DNA of 64,000 bases from Pseudoclavibacter endophyticus (GCF_008831085.1 NZ_WBJY01000002.1:186001-250000); one strand, 5' to 3'; counted from the first letter of the stretch, positions 16,479 to 27,444 are shown. Made by a program: numbers and translations. Notes: generated by a model not told the origin, from the letters alone.

Positions 16479-17721
16479 GGTCGTGACCTTCCTCCTGGGC
16501 GGGGCCGTCGGCATCCGGCCCAAGCACGTCGGGAGACGAGGCGGCAGCGGCGCGCGAGGCCGCCTCCTCTCGCCAGCCCGGTCCGAGCAGCGGCTCGATG
16601 GCGTCGGTGCCGAGCGCGTCGGCGAGCGCAACGGGATCCAGCGCCCAGAGCACCTCGCGCAGTCGCGCGAAGTTCTGCGGCATGATCTCGTCTCCGAGCG
16701 GAACGACGATCGACGGGGCGCGGTCGTTGCCGACGACCCGGGCGTCGAAGCGGGCCTCGAGCTCGGCGATCGGCAGCCCGAGGCGCGAGACGCCCGGCGC
16801 GCCGATCAGGATGGCGAGCGGCGCGCCGGGGCGCTCGAGCGTCGGCCCCTTGTGCAGGTCGGCACGGCCGACGCGGCCGAAGACGATGGCGATGAGCGGC
16901 ACGCCCTCGAGGGACAGCTCGGCGAGGAGCTCCGGCGCGTCGGCGAGGGCCTCTGCGGCGTCCTCGCCGCCCTCGGGGCCGACGTCGGCGACCAGGTTGA
17001 CGATTTCTTCGGCACCCTGCTTCGTCGGCCGCAGGCGCAGGGTCGCCGTGACCGCCCTGCCGGTCGCGCCCACACCGTTGACGACGAGCCACGGGTTGTG
17101 CGAGAGGGCCTCGCGCCCGTATTCGCCGACGCGCTCGAGGCCCCACGGCAGCGTGACGGGCTCGGCGACGCCCCAGTCGAGGGCCGCATCATCGACGAGG
17201 AGGTCGGCGAGCAGCTCGAGGGAGGCGCCGTACGTCGCCTTGCGCCGGTTGCGCTGGCGGATGGAGGCCAAGACGGCCACCTGGGTGGTCTCCGCGGCGG
17301 GCGGCCGGACGTGCTCGGGGGCTGGTCGGGGATCGAAGTCCGGCGCGAACGCGTCCTCGGGTCGTGCAATGCGGCGACCCATGCGCGTGTCTCGGTACCC
17401 GGTCGCCGAGCGCACGACCCAGACGCCACCGAGCGAGCTCAGGGCCTCGTCGAGGGCAAGCGTGAGCGACGACTCCTCGCCCGTCACGAGAATCGGCCGG
17501 GCGCCGGCGGCTGCCGTGCTCGCGAGGAAACGGCGGCGGGCGGGGGACAGGTAGAGAACGGGGGAGGTGCTCTCGCTGAGCGCCCAACCTGGGCCGACGC
17601 GGTCGACGAGCGGGCTCGTCGCGGGATCGATGCGCGAGCGCGGATGCTCGGGGCGCCGTGGCGGCGCGGCAGTCGACGGATACGACGATCCGCGCCGCTG
17701 GAACGCATCGCCCTGTGCCAT
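16468..17721 (-). CDS. Uncharacterised 417-residue protein, possibly DUF6177-like
   Basis: A soluble protein with an N-terminal stretch LYLSPARRRFLASTAAAGARPILVTG...GGVWVVRSATGYRDTRMGRRI and a C-terminal region rich in short strands (PLIAIVFGRVGRADLHKG, LAILIGAPGVSRLGLPI). The overall look is of the DUF6177 family found in Microbacteriaceae, though that is from memory and unchecked. ATG at 17721 is chosen; upstream codons overlap the neighbouring promoter. It overlaps the 131-residue gene by 11 nt and is divergent (about 150 nt apart) from the toxin gene at 17873. No catalytic motif was identified. Confidence 0.65.
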   Translation of the reverse strand: MAQGDAFQRRGSSYPSTAAPPRRPEHPRSRIDPATSPLVDRVGPGWALSESTSPVLYLSPARRRFLASTAAAGARPILVTGEESSLTLALDEALSSLGGVWVVRSATGYRDTRMGRRIARPEDAFAPDFDPRPAPEHVRPPAAETTQVAVLASIRQRNRRKATYGASLELLADLLVDDAALDWGVAEPVTLPWGLERVGEYGREALSHNPWLVVNGVGATGRAVTATLRLRPTKQGAEEIVNLVADVGPEGGEDAAEALADAPELLAELSLEGVPLIAIVFGRVGRADLHKGPTLERPGAPLAILIGAPGVSRLGLPIAELEARFDARVVGNDRAPSIVVPLGDEIMPQNFARLREVLWALDPVALADALGTDAIEPLLGPGWREEAASRAAAASSPDVLGPDADGPAQEEGHDHAT

Positions 17722-17872
17722 GACGCGGAATCGTAGCCACCCCGTGCGAACAGCCGGTGCCATCATCCAGGGTGGGGAGTTCTCCCCACTGACAGCCTCC
17801 GAGCCCGGGCGTACCGTTGGGCCCGACGCATCAGCCGGACGGTGGATGATCGAGCGTCGCACAGGGGGAGAC

Positions 17873-19393
17873 ATGGCGACTGGGATGTTCGGGGCGAACC
17901 CTGATGAGTTGCGATCGATCGGCACGACCTTTCGGCGAAGCGGCGATGTGCTCGAGCGAGCGGGCTTCGATCTGCGGGCCGAGATCGACGGCGTCTCGTG
18001 GTTCGGACCGGACGCCGACCGCTACCGCGAGACCTGGGGCGCCTCGCTGCACTTCGACGCCACGGAGCTCGGGAACACGCTGCGCGACGCGCGCGACCGG
18101 TTGCACCGGCAGGCCGACGAGCAGGACGAGGCGAGCGAGCCCGGCCAGGACGAGGGGTGCCTCCAGTCGACGTGGAACGGCACCACGAGCTTCTTCGGCA
18201 GCCTGTTCGGTGCCGTCTGGGGTGATGTCCAAGGCATCGCGGGTCTGCTCGGGTTCGACGAGAACTGGGGGTGGTCGTGGGACAACCTCGCGGAGACGTG
18301 GACTGGCATGGGCGTGCTGATCGGCTACAACCCGTCGGAGGGCACCTGGGGCAACTGGGGCCTCGCCGGCGACGCATGGACCGAGCTCGGCAAGGCGATC
18401 ATCGCCTGGGACCAGTGGGGAGACGACAATGCCGGCGCGTCGGGGACGACGCTGTGGAACGTCGGCTCCAACTTCATCGGCGGCATCGGCATCCTCGGGA
18501 AGGTCGGCACCGTCGGTACGGTCGGCCGCCTCGCGGATGACGCGGCCACGGCCGGGAGGGTCGTCGATGACGTCGCCGGTGCCACCGCGCGTTCGAGCGA
18601 TGAGGTCGCCGCGGCCGGCCGCGTCGGCGACGATGCCGCCGATGCGGGCCGCGCCGGGAACGCCGGCCACTGGAACTCCAACGGCTCGCCCGACGTGGTC
18701 GACGGACGCCGGGTCGACGGCGTCAATGACCACAAGATGAGTCTGCACGATCCCCCGTACGAAACCGGCGCCAGGATCGATCCGGAGACGGGCAACCTCG
18801 TCTCGACGTCGGGCCGGACCTTCGGCCCCGACGACGTCTCGAACCACTACACCTCCGCCACCGGCAGCGCGAACCCCGACCTTCGCGTGTCGACCGCCGA
18901 GGGCACGACGCCGTTCGAGCCCAATCACCGCTACGTCATGGACGACGGCCGGACCGTCACGGAGACCGACGCGCTCGGCCGGCCCGACTACACCCGCTAC
19001 ACGATGGACGGCCGGGGCGAGAAACCCGGGGGTGGCTATTCGAGCGACCCGTGGCGGGCGGGCACGCAAACGAGCGCCAAAAATTGGCCAGACGAGATGT
19101 ACAACCCTGGTGACAACCGCGGTCACGCGCAACCGGCCCAGCACCGGGGCCCGAACGAGGACATCAATACGCCCCCGCAGAGCGCGACATCGAACTCGTA
19201 CCAGGCGCAGGTCGAGATGGCCATCTCGGACCACTACTACTCGCCGGCGAACAACCAGCAGCCGCTCATCGTCGAACGCCACGTGCAATACGGCCCCGAC
19301 GGCCACGCGGCGCACTACGACTTCACCGTCACCGACGCCAGTGGCAACGTCGTCGACCTCGGGGTCAATCCGAGCTTCCCCGACCGGATGTAG
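17873..19393 (+). CDS. WXG-type polymorphic toxin with C-terminal nuclease domain
   Basis: The 506-residue protein begins with a WXG100-like helical domain (about 1-95; VSWFGPDADRYRETW at the hairpin turn), continues through a Gly-rich hydrophobic middle (about 145-230) and an Ala/Asp-rich linker, and ends with a 160-residue domain containing DNRGHAQPAQHRGPNEDINTPPQ. The RGH (His418) and downstream asparagines match DNA/RNA non-specific endonucleases of the beta-beta-alpha-metal fold. WXG heads direct toxins to type VII secretion. Two possible immunity genes follow. The start has AGGGGGAG just upstream. Secretion machinery is not in the window. Confidence 0.78.
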   Translation: MATGMFGANPDELRSIGTTFRRSGDVLERAGFDLRAEIDGVSWFGPDADRYRETWGASLHFDATELGNTLRDARDRLHRQADEQDEASEPGQDEGCLQSTWNGTTSFFGSLFGAVWGDVQGIAGLLGFDENWGWSWDNLAETWTGMGVLIGYNPSEGTWGNWGLAGDAWTELGKAIIAWDQWGDDNAGASGTTLWNVGSNFIGGIGILGKVGTVGTVGRLADDAATAGRVVDDVAGATARSSDEVAAAGRVGDDAADAGRAGNAGHWNSNGSPDVVDGRRVDGVNDHKMSLHDPPYETGARIDPETGNLVSTSGRTFGPDDVSNHYTSATGSANPDLRVSTAEGTTPFEPNHRYVMDDGRTVTETDALGRPDYTRYTMDGRGEKPGGGYSSDPWRAGTQTSAKNWPDEMYNPGDNRGHAQPAQHRGPNEDINTPPQSATSNSYQAQVEMAISDHYYSPANNQQPLIVERHVQYGPDGHAAHYDFTVTDASGNVVDLGVNPSFPDRM

Positions 19394-19499
19394 CCGGCCC
19401 GGCCCGGCCCGGCTCGGTACCGGATGTCGGACGGACGCGCCACAATGGACCGTCGGCACGCAGGCGGCAAGGCGCCGGCACGGGATGGGGAGAGCAGAC

Positions 19500-20045
19500 A
19501 TGACGGAAGCACGAGACCTGCTGCGCGAGGCTCGCGCAGCAGCCGCGCCAGAGCTCGCCATCGAGACGGCCCTCGGCGGCAGCGATGCCTGGCGGTCCCT
19601 CTTCGATGAGATCGACGCGGCCGTTCGCGCGGCGATCGACGCGATCGACGATGAGGTCGAGGCCGCGACGCTCACCGGGCGCGACGATGCGGGCGAGGTC
19701 GTGCGGGGGCACCGGCTCGGCCAACTCTCGGAACGCTGCGTCGAGGCCATCACCTTCGACGGGCTGTACGAGGTCGAGGCCCAGGAGATCGTGCCGCTGT
19801 GGCGGGCGCTTGCGGCCGCGTCCGACGACGATGCCGTCGCGGCCGTGCTCGACGGGGGCGACCCCGCAGATGCCCTCGACGATGTCGAAAGCGCCATCAC
19901 GCTCGTTGCCAACGACGACCGCGATCTCGGCGAGGCCAGGTTCGATTCGCCGATCGATGTGGTGTGGGAACCCATCGAGCGCGTGATCATCGCTGCCGTC
20001 GATGGCAATCTCGAGCATCGGTTCGGTCACCCGGTCGAGTACTGA
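19500..20045 (+). CDS. Putative immunity protein for the nuclease toxin (hypothetical)
   Basis: A 181-residue, strongly acidic protein (runs such as AIDAIDDEVEAATL and ALDDVESAITLVANDDRD) with predicted helices and no membrane segment or signal. I do not recognise its family. Its position 107 nt after the toxin gene, same strand, and its acidity are typical of proteins that block nuclease toxins by covering the active site. ATG at 19500 has GGGGAGA about 7 nt upstream; an in-frame ATG at 19485 is possible. Confidence 0.6.
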   Translation: MTEARDLLREARAAAAPELAIETALGGSDAWRSLFDEIDAAVRAAIDAIDDEVEAATLTGRDDAGEVVRGHRLGQLSERCVEAITFDGLYEVEAQEIVPLWRALAAASDDDAVAAVLDGGDPADALDDVESAITLVANDDRDLGEARFDSPIDVVWEPIERVIIAAVDGNLEHRFGHPVEY

Positions 20046-20131
20046 CCCGACCGGCGGCACGGACGCGCCTCGCGTCCCGGTCGTGAAACCCGCGCCAGCT
20101 AACGTGGCGCGACGCGAACGAAAGGACTCAC

Positions 20132-21133
20132 GTGGTCGACGACGCGCGCATCCAGGATTGTCACCGCCGGATCGCCGAGGGCTGGCTGCCGCTCATGCCC
20201 GAGGGGCAGTGGAGCGTTTCGTACCTGTTCTGGGCGCCCGCGGGCAAGGCGGTATACACCGAAACGACCGCGATCGACCGCGAGGGCAAGGCGCACCCGC
20301 TCTCGCAGCCTCCCGCCGTCCACGAGGCGCTCCATGAGCTGCGCGACGCCATGAGCGACCCGCAGCGAGGTGCATGGATCTCGTCCGAGTTCAAGCTCAC
20401 CGACGACGGGGTGCTCGAGGCCTCGTTCAACTGGGATCGGCGCTTCTACTGGGGCGTGCACGCCGGCAGCCCGTGGGCGCCGGATCCCGACCCTGATACG
20501 CCTGACGTTCCTGATGACAACGCGTTCGTCGACGAGCTCGAGCGCTACCCCCGCGAGCATCTGTTCCTGCCCGCGTGGTACCCGAGGCACCGGGTGGTCG
20601 ACGGCGAACGCCTCGACGACGCGGCCCTCGACCCGCGCCGCGCCGACCCCGATCATCACGACCGCTTCGAAACGCCGCGGAACGCCGCGGTCTCGCTGCC
20701 CGACGAGGTGAAGCCGCTGCAGGATGCGTGGGGCTGGCCCGGAGTGTTCGCCAGCATCAACGACGCGGTGCTCGGCAACATGGACCGGCGCGAGGGCCGG
20801 GAGGCCGACGCGCTGCTCGGCGAGACCGGTGATCACGAGCGGGACGCGGCGCTCGACGCCCTCATCGACGACGCCGTCGCCTCGACCATGCTCGTGCTCG
20901 ATCGTTCGCCCGCACTTGCGTCCGTGCGGTTGCTGCGCGAGTGGCTCGCCGTGCGCGGCGAGCGGGGGCCCGCGAATCTCGAGGCGGCCAATCGCGGTGA
21001 CGCCCTCGCGGCACTGCTCGACCGCACTGGGGAGGTCGGTGACGCGGCGCGGGTCACGCGCGCGCGTCTCGAATCGATCGTGCGCCTCGTGGTCGAGGAC
21101 AACGTCGACGACCGCTTCGACGCCGTCTCGTAG
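20132..21133 (+). CDS. YezG/DUF600-like protein, putative second immunity protein
   Basis: The 333-residue protein's first 110 residues (WLPLMPEGQWSVSYLFWAPAGKAVYTET... to GAWISSEFKLTDDGVLEASFNWDRRFYWG) resemble the YezG immunity fold, in which a dyad of aromatic residues and a GxW segment are conserved. The C-terminal part (about 200-333) is helical and acidic. GTG at 20132 follows AAAGGA by 5 nt. It comes 86 nt after the first candidate immunity gene in the same direction. The family match is by eye and moderate. It is also larger than typical immunity proteins, so it may have two domains. Confidence 0.55.
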   Translation: MVDDARIQDCHRRIAEGWLPLMPEGQWSVSYLFWAPAGKAVYTETTAIDREGKAHPLSQPPAVHEALHELRDAMSDPQRGAWISSEFKLTDDGVLEASFNWDRRFYWGVHAGSPWAPDPDPDTPDVPDDNAFVDELERYPREHLFLPAWYPRHRVVDGERLDDAALDPRRADPDHHDRFETPRNAAVSLPDEVKPLQDAWGWPGVFASINDAVLGNMDRREGREADALLGETGDHERDAALDALIDDAVASTMLVLDRSPALASVRLLREWLAVRGERGPANLEAANRGDALAALLDRTGEVGDAARVTRARLESIVRLVVEDNVDDRFDAVS

Positions 21134-21207
21134 CCGCCCCGGGGGAGCGCTGCCCCGTGACGCCTCTTTCGTCGGCTCCTCGGCGCCGGCAGGCCTTCGG
21201 CGAGGCG

Positions 21208-22428
21208 TCAGTCGCGCGGCACGTGTGTGGCGCGCACCGAGGCCGGGCGATCGCCATTCCACATGCGCAGGACGAGGTCTTCGTTCTCGAGCGTCCGTCG
21301 CTCATCCTCGATCTCGCGTAACCGCCGTTTCGCAGCGCGATCGCCGAACCGGTGCGAGGTGCGAAGCTCCTCGCGCAGCGCGAGTTCCTCGGCGGCGAGC
21401 AGCTCCTGCTGCGCTCGGATGGCCGTCGCGCGTGCCTCCTCCGCGGCCTCCTCGGCGGTGAGCATGCGGGGCGACAGGCCGAGGTCGTCCATCGACACCT
21501 TGACCCACGTGGCGACGAGCAGCTGCACCGTGGCCATGAGGTTGAAGAGGATGAGCACGCTCACCAGCGTCGCGAACGTCGCGAGGAGCGGGTTCGCGGA
21601 TGCGCCGCCGACGAGTGAAGCCGCGAGCATCTTGATCACGCCGAGGATGACGCCCCCGACGAGGGCGGCGGGCGCCAGCACGCGCCACGGCACGTGCAGG
21701 TGTGCGAGCACGCGCACGAGGCCGGCGAGCAGCACCGAGTCGAAGATGACCGCGATGATGGAACTGGAGATCTGGATGAGGACCTCCCGCGCGCCGCCGA
21801 GATCCGCGAGGCCGAACGTCTCCATCGCCCACGTCACGGCTCCCTGTCCGCCGGCGATGAACGATGAAGACAGCAGCAGCAGGACGAGCGCAGCGATGAT
21901 CAGCCCGAGGTCGCGCAGCTTCGCGAGGACGAATGGGATGTCGCCCGTCGGCGCCAGCTCGAAGATGCTCCTGATCGCGATGCGCGTTCCGCCGAGCCAG
22001 CGCAGCGCTGTCCAGACCGTTCCGACGAGGGCGATGATGCCGGTCCATCCGAAGACGGTCGCGTTCAGCAGCACGTCGGGATCGATTGCGGCGCCCGTAC
22101 CGATGAGACCGGGGAGCGCGGTGTCGATCGAGGTGATGACCCACATTTGGATGTCCTCGCGTCCGGCGACCACGAGGCCGAGCACCGAGAACACGGCCCA
22201 GAGCCCGGCGAACAGCGAGAAGATCCCCATGAAGGCCATGCCCCCGGCCATGACCGGGGCGCCCTTGTCGAAGTTCTCCTTCATCGTGCGGGCGAACCGC
22301 GTGGCGTTGTACCAGGTGACGAAGTCTTTCACCCAGTCCATGAACGACGCCTCGTCGCGTCGTCTCGGCAGCGGCGGAAGAATCGTGCGCAGCGCGCGCG
22401 GCCGTCGGAGAGCCGTTCGCCTGTTCAC
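21208..22428 (-). CDS. YihY/virulence factor BrkB family membrane protein
   Basis: A 406-residue integral membrane protein with about six hydrophobic segments between residues 58 and 315 (for example GIFSLFAGLWAVFSVLGLVV, LGLIIAALVLLLLSSSFIAGG, LVSVLILFNLMATVQLLVATWV) and the family's AFMGIFSLFAG entry. The last 90 residues form a highly charged tail likely to be a cytoplasmic coiled coil. The function of YihY proteins is unsettled. The start is uncertain between GTG 22428 and ATG 22341 (MDWVKDF). It is divergent from ptsI across a gap of about 70 nt. Confidence 0.85.
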   Translation of the reverse strand: MNRRTALRRPRALRTILPPLPRRRDEASFMDWVKDFVTWYNATRFARTMKENFDKGAPVMAGGMAFMGIFSLFAGLWAVFSVLGLVVAGREDIQMWVITSIDTALPGLIGTGAAIDPDVLLNATVFGWTGIIALVGTVWTALRWLGGTRIAIRSIFELAPTGDIPFVLAKLRDLGLIIAALVLLLLSSSFIAGGQGAVTWAMETFGLADLGGAREVLIQISSSIIAVIFDSVLLAGLVRVLAHLHVPWRVLAPAALVGGVILGVIKMLAASLVGGASANPLLATFATLVSVLILFNLMATVQLLVATWVKVSMDDLGLSPRMLTAEEAAEEARATAIRAQQELLAAEELALREELRTSHRFGDRAAKRRLREIEDERRTLENEDLVLRMWNGDRPASVRATHVPRD

Positions 22429-22501
22429 AGGACTACCCTAATCGGCAGTGGCCGCGACAGCAGTCGCTTTCGGCGAGGCGGAGACATGTCGAGGAGGACT
22501 C

Positions 22502-24160
22502 GTGGAGCTTACGGGATTCGGGGTCGGAACCAAGGTGGCCGTCGGCACTGTCGTGCGAATGCCAGATCCGCTGCCGGAGCCCGACGCGAACGCGCGCGTC
22601 GACGGTGACCTCGACGCCGAACGCCAGCGCGCACTCGCGGCGCTCTCGGAGGTCGCAAGGGACCTGCAGGCGCGCGCGGCAGAGCTCGATGGACCGGCCC
22701 GCGACGTGGTCGAGGCGTCGGCCATGATGGCGGCCGACCCGAGTCTCGCGGACGCCGTCGCCGAGCGCACCGCGATCGGCAAGACCGCCGAGCGCGCCGT
22801 CTTCGAGGCGTTCGAGAGCTTTCGCGCAACGCTCCGCAGCATGGGCGGGTACATGGCAGAGCGCGCGACCGATCTCGGCGACGTCTCGCAGCGGGTCGTC
22901 GCCAGGCTTCTCGGCGTACCCGCACCCGAAGTGCCGCACAGTGACGAGCCGTTCATCCTCGTCGCCCACGACCTCGCACCCGCCGACACCGCCAAGCTCG
23001 ACCTTTCGAAGGTGCTCGCTCTCGTGACCCGCGACGGGTCTCCGAAAGCGCACACGGGCATCCTCGCCGCTGAGAAGGGGCTTCCAGCCGTCGTGGCCGT
23101 CAATGGGGCCGACCGGATCGCGGACGGCGCAACCGTCATCGTCGAGGCGGGCTCGGGCGCCGTCTTCGTCAACCCCACCCAGCAGCAGCTCGCGAATGCG
23201 AAGCGCGAGATCGACCGGCAGGCGGCGCTGGCCGCGGCACCGATCGAGCCAGGCGCGCTCGCGGACGGCACGCGCATCCAGGTGCTCGCGAACGTCGGCA
23301 AGCCCGGCGACGGGCCGCGAGCCGTGCAGCTCGGCGCCGAGGGCGTCGGCCTGTTCCGCACGGAGTTCCTGTTCCTCGACTCGGACGACGCGCCGTCGGT
23401 TGCGAAGCAGATCGCTGACTACACCGAGCTGCTCACGCACTTCTCGGGGATGAAGGTCGTCGCGCGCGTGCTCGACGCGGGCGCCGACAAGCCCCTCGCG
23501 TTTCTCACCGATTCCGATGAGCCCAATCCGGCGCTCGGGCTTCGCGGCATCCGGGTGCTGAAGTCGAGGGAGCAGGTGCTGCGCGACCAGCTGACAGCCC
23601 TCGCGGCGGCCCAGGCGGCAACGGGCGCCGAGCTGTGGGTGATGGCGCCGATGGTCGCCGAGGCGTCCGAGAGCGAGTACTTCACGTCGCTCGCGCGCGA
23701 GCTCGGCATCCAGGTCGCGGGCTCGATGATCGAGGTGCCCTCGGCGGCGATCCTCGCCGAGCAGGTGCTGCAGTCGAGCGACTTCATCTCGATCGGCACG
23801 AACGACCTCACGCAGTACACGCTGGCCGCCGACCGCGTGCTCGGTTCCGTCGCCGGTTTCCAGGACCCGTGGCATCCGGCCGTCCTTCGCCTCATCAAGA
23901 TCGCGGGCGATGCGGGTGAAGCGACCGGCAAGAGCGTCGGCGTGTGTGGTGAGGCGGCGGCCGACCCGCGCCTCGCGGTCGTGCTGGTCGGCCTCGGTGT
24001 GCGGTCGCTGTCGATGGCGCCGCCCGCGTTCGCCGAGGTCCGCGCGGCGCTGCGGCGTGTCACGCTCGAGCGCGCGCGAGAGGTCGCGGCCGCCGTGCTC
24101 CAGGCGACAAGCGCCGCAGCCGCGCGGGAGATCGGCGCCGAGCTGCTTGCCGCGCGCTAG
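22502..24160 (+). CDS. ptsI: PTS enzyme I (phosphoenolpyruvate-protein phosphotransferase)
   Basis: The 552-residue enzyme takes phosphate from phosphoenolpyruvate and passes it to HPr. The phosphorylated histidine is His184 in SPKAHTGIL, and the catalytic cysteine is Cys482 in VGVCGEAAADP; GLFRTEFLFL, MIEVPSAA and ISIGTNDLTQYTLAADR complete the PEP-binding barrel. GTG at 22502 follows GGAGG by 4 nt. HPr is not encoded nearby. The EIIA at 43.7 kb could be one of its downstream acceptors. It overlaps the convergent VOC gene by four bases. Confidence 0.95.
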   Translation: MELTGFGVGTKVAVGTVVRMPDPLPEPDANARVDGDLDAERQRALAALSEVARDLQARAAELDGPARDVVEASAMMAADPSLADAVAERTAIGKTAERAVFEAFESFRATLRSMGGYMAERATDLGDVSQRVVARLLGVPAPEVPHSDEPFILVAHDLAPADTAKLDLSKVLALVTRDGSPKAHTGILAAEKGLPAVVAVNGADRIADGATVIVEAGSGAVFVNPTQQQLANAKREIDRQAALAAAPIEPGALADGTRIQVLANVGKPGDGPRAVQLGAEGVGLFRTEFLFLDSDDAPSVAKQIADYTELLTHFSGMKVVARVLDAGADKPLAFLTDSDEPNPALGLRGIRVLKSREQVLRDQLTALAAAQAATGAELWVMAPMVAEASESEYFTSLARELGIQVAGSMIEVPSAAILAEQVLQSSDFISIGTNDLTQYTLAADRVLGSVAGFQDPWHPAVLRLIKIAGDAGEATGKSVGVCGEAAADPRLAVVLVGLGVRSLSMAPPAFAEVRAALRRVTLERAREVAAAVLQATSAAAAREIGAELLAAR

Positions 24161-24522
24161 TCGACCGGCGACACGCGAATGAGGTTGCCGTCCGGGTCGG
24201 CAACCACGAACGTGCGCCCGAAGACCTCGTCGACGGGCTCCTGGACGACGGTGACGCCCTTGGCACGCCACGCGTCGAACCGGGCATCCACCGCCTCGGC
24301 AGCCCCCGGCACCATGAGGCCGACCTCGCTCGTGCGCGGTGTCGACGGCACGGCGGCTTCGGGGCGCCCGCTCCAGAGGGCGAACAGCACGCCGCGGGCG
24401 ACCTCGAACGACACGTACCTGGGGGTGACCATGGCCGGGTCCATGTCGAAGAGGTCGGCGTAGAAGCGCGTCGAGCGATCGACATCGGTCACGTAGACCA
24501 GAAACAGATTCGGCGGGGTCAT
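24157..24522 (-). CDS. VOC (glyoxalase/bleomycin-resistance) family protein
   Basis: A 121-residue protein with two beta-alpha-beta-beta-beta modules: LFLVYVTDVDRSTRFYADLF at the start and FVVADPDGNLIRVSPVD at the end, the classic VOC signature. The substrate cannot be inferred. ATG at 24522 follows GAAAGGGA. A promoter and an attenuator-like hairpin lie upstream at 24640-24720. Its last four bases overlap the end of ptsI on the other strand. Confidence 0.85.
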   Translation of the reverse strand: MTPPNLFLVYVTDVDRSTRFYADLFDMDPAMVTPRYVSFEVARGVLFALWSGRPEAAVPSTPRTSEVGLMVPGAAEAVDARFDAWRAKGVTVVQEPVDEVFGRTFVVADPDGNLIRVSPVD

Positions 24523-24644
24523 CTGGTGTCCCTTTCGGAGCGGATGCGGTCGTCGTCGCCGACACTCGCACCGACCGGTGACAGATTCCGTCCGCATTGG
24601 CGCCGTCATGCGTCGATGCACGAGAAAGGATGCGCGCAAAAAGC

Positions 24645-24675
24645 GAGCGGCCTCCGCAGGGATCGGAGGCCGCTC
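24645..24675 (-). terminator. Rho-independent terminator (minus strand)
   Basis: A perfect 12-bp stem (24645-24656 with 24664-24675) with a 7-nt loop is followed on the minus strand by a TTTTT tract (complement of AAAAA at 24638-24642). It can stop read-through from sdhB or act as an attenuator for the VOC gene, whose start is about 120 nt further on. Confidence 0.75.
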
Positions 24676-24690
24676 AGGTGGATGCCCACC

Positions 24691-24719
24691 ACCCTAGCGA
24701 GTAAACGGAGGGTGAACAA
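24691..24719 (-). promoter_or_regulatory. Promoter-like element upstream of the VOC gene
   Basis: On the minus strand TTGTTC (24714-24719) and TAGGGT (24691-24696) are separated by exactly 17 nt. This is a good match to an actinobacterial housekeeping promoter. It lies between the two hairpins and reads toward the VOC gene. Confidence 0.5.
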
Positions 24720-24770
24720 GTGAGCGGGGTTCATGTCTTGCGACGGAGCGTTCCACGCGCCGTGACGAGA

Positions 24771-24814
24771 ACGGCGTCGGCCCCGGAATCGAGCCGATCC
24801 GGGGCCGACGCCGT
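24771..24814 (-). terminator. Strong hairpin after sdhB
   Basis: A perfect 17-bp GC-rich stem (24771-24787 with 24798-24814) with a 10-nt loop lies 28 nt past the sdhB stop codon. It is the most stable hairpin seen in the window and is the likely end or 3' stabiliser of the sdhCDAB transcript. Only a short T-rich stretch follows. Confidence 0.75.
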
Positions 24815-24841
24815 CACCGCGCGACGCGAACGAGCGGCGGG

Positions 24842-25597
24842 CTACACGCCGCGGGTGCCGAGCGTCGCCTGCTTCACCTCGGCGATCGCCTTCGTGACCT
24901 GAATACCGCGGGGGCACGCCTCGGTGCAGTTGAAGGTCGTGCGGCACCGCCACACGCCCTCCTTGTCGTTCAGGATGTCGAGCCGCACCTTCGCATCTTC
25001 GTCGCGCGAGTCGAAGATGAAGCGGTGCGCGTTGACGATCGCGGCCGGGCCGAAGTACTGCCCGTCGGTCCAGAACACGGGGCACGAGCTCGTGCACGCC
25101 GCGCAGAGGATGCACTTGGTCGTGTCGTCGAAGGCCTCGCGCTGCGCGATCGTCTGGTGGCGCTCCTTCTCGGGCTTATCGCTCGCGACGAGGAACGGGC
25201 GCACCTCGCGGTACGCGTCGAAGAAGGGCTCCATGTCGACGATGAGGTCCTTCTCGAGCGGCAGCCCCTTGATCGCCTCGACGTAGACCGGCTTCGTGAT
25301 GTCGAGATCTTTCACGAGGGTCTTGCACGCGAGCCGATTGCGGCCGTTGATGCGCATGGCATCTGAGCCGCAGATGCCGTGCGCGCACGAACGGCGGAAC
25401 GCGAGCGAGCCGTCCTGGTTCCACTTGATGCTGTGGAGAGCGTCGAGGATGCGGTCGGTCGAGTACATCTCGACGTCGAACGACTCCCAGTGCGGCTCGG
25501 TGTCGACCTCAGGGTCGTACCTGCGGACGTTCAGGGTGACGGTGAACGACTTCGGCGCCTCGGGGGCCGCGTCGGCAGACTGTTCGCTGTCAGACAT
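24842..25597 (-). CDS. sdhB: Succinate dehydrogenase iron-sulfur subunit
   Basis: The 251-residue subunit carries electrons from the flavin to quinone. Cysteines for the three clusters are present: CAHGICGSD plus a later Cys for [2Fe-2S], CILCAACTSSCPVFW for [4Fe-4S], and CTEACP for [3Fe-4S]. ATG at 25597 has TAGGAGGAGA upstream, overlapping the sdhA stop region with a 10-nt gap. It is the last gene of sdhCDAB, followed by a strong hairpin. Confidence 0.96.
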   Translation of the reverse strand: MSDSEQSADAAPEAPKSFTVTLNVRRYDPEVDTEPHWESFDVEMYSTDRILDALHSIKWNQDGSLAFRRSCAHGICGSDAMRINGRNRLACKTLVKDLDITKPVYVEAIKGLPLEKDLIVDMEPFFDAYREVRPFLVASDKPEKERHQTIAQREAFDDTTKCILCAACTSSCPVFWTDGQYFGPAAIVNAHRFIFDSRDEDAKVRLDILNDKEGVWRCRTTFNCTEACPRGIQVTKAIAEVKQATLGTRGV

Positions 25598-25607
25598 GTG
25601 TCTCCTC

Positions 25608-27410
<1,803 letters not shown>

Positions 27411-27444
27411 ATCGGTGGAGTTCTCTCTGTCGAAGGCGTCGGTG

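Noticed and set aside
24606..24733. A 42-residue minus-strand frame (MNPAHLFTLRLL...) that might be a leader peptide
   Set aside because: It contains the promoter-like element and terminator hairpin within its codons and has no tandem codons for one amino acid, so attenuation by a leader peptide is not supported.
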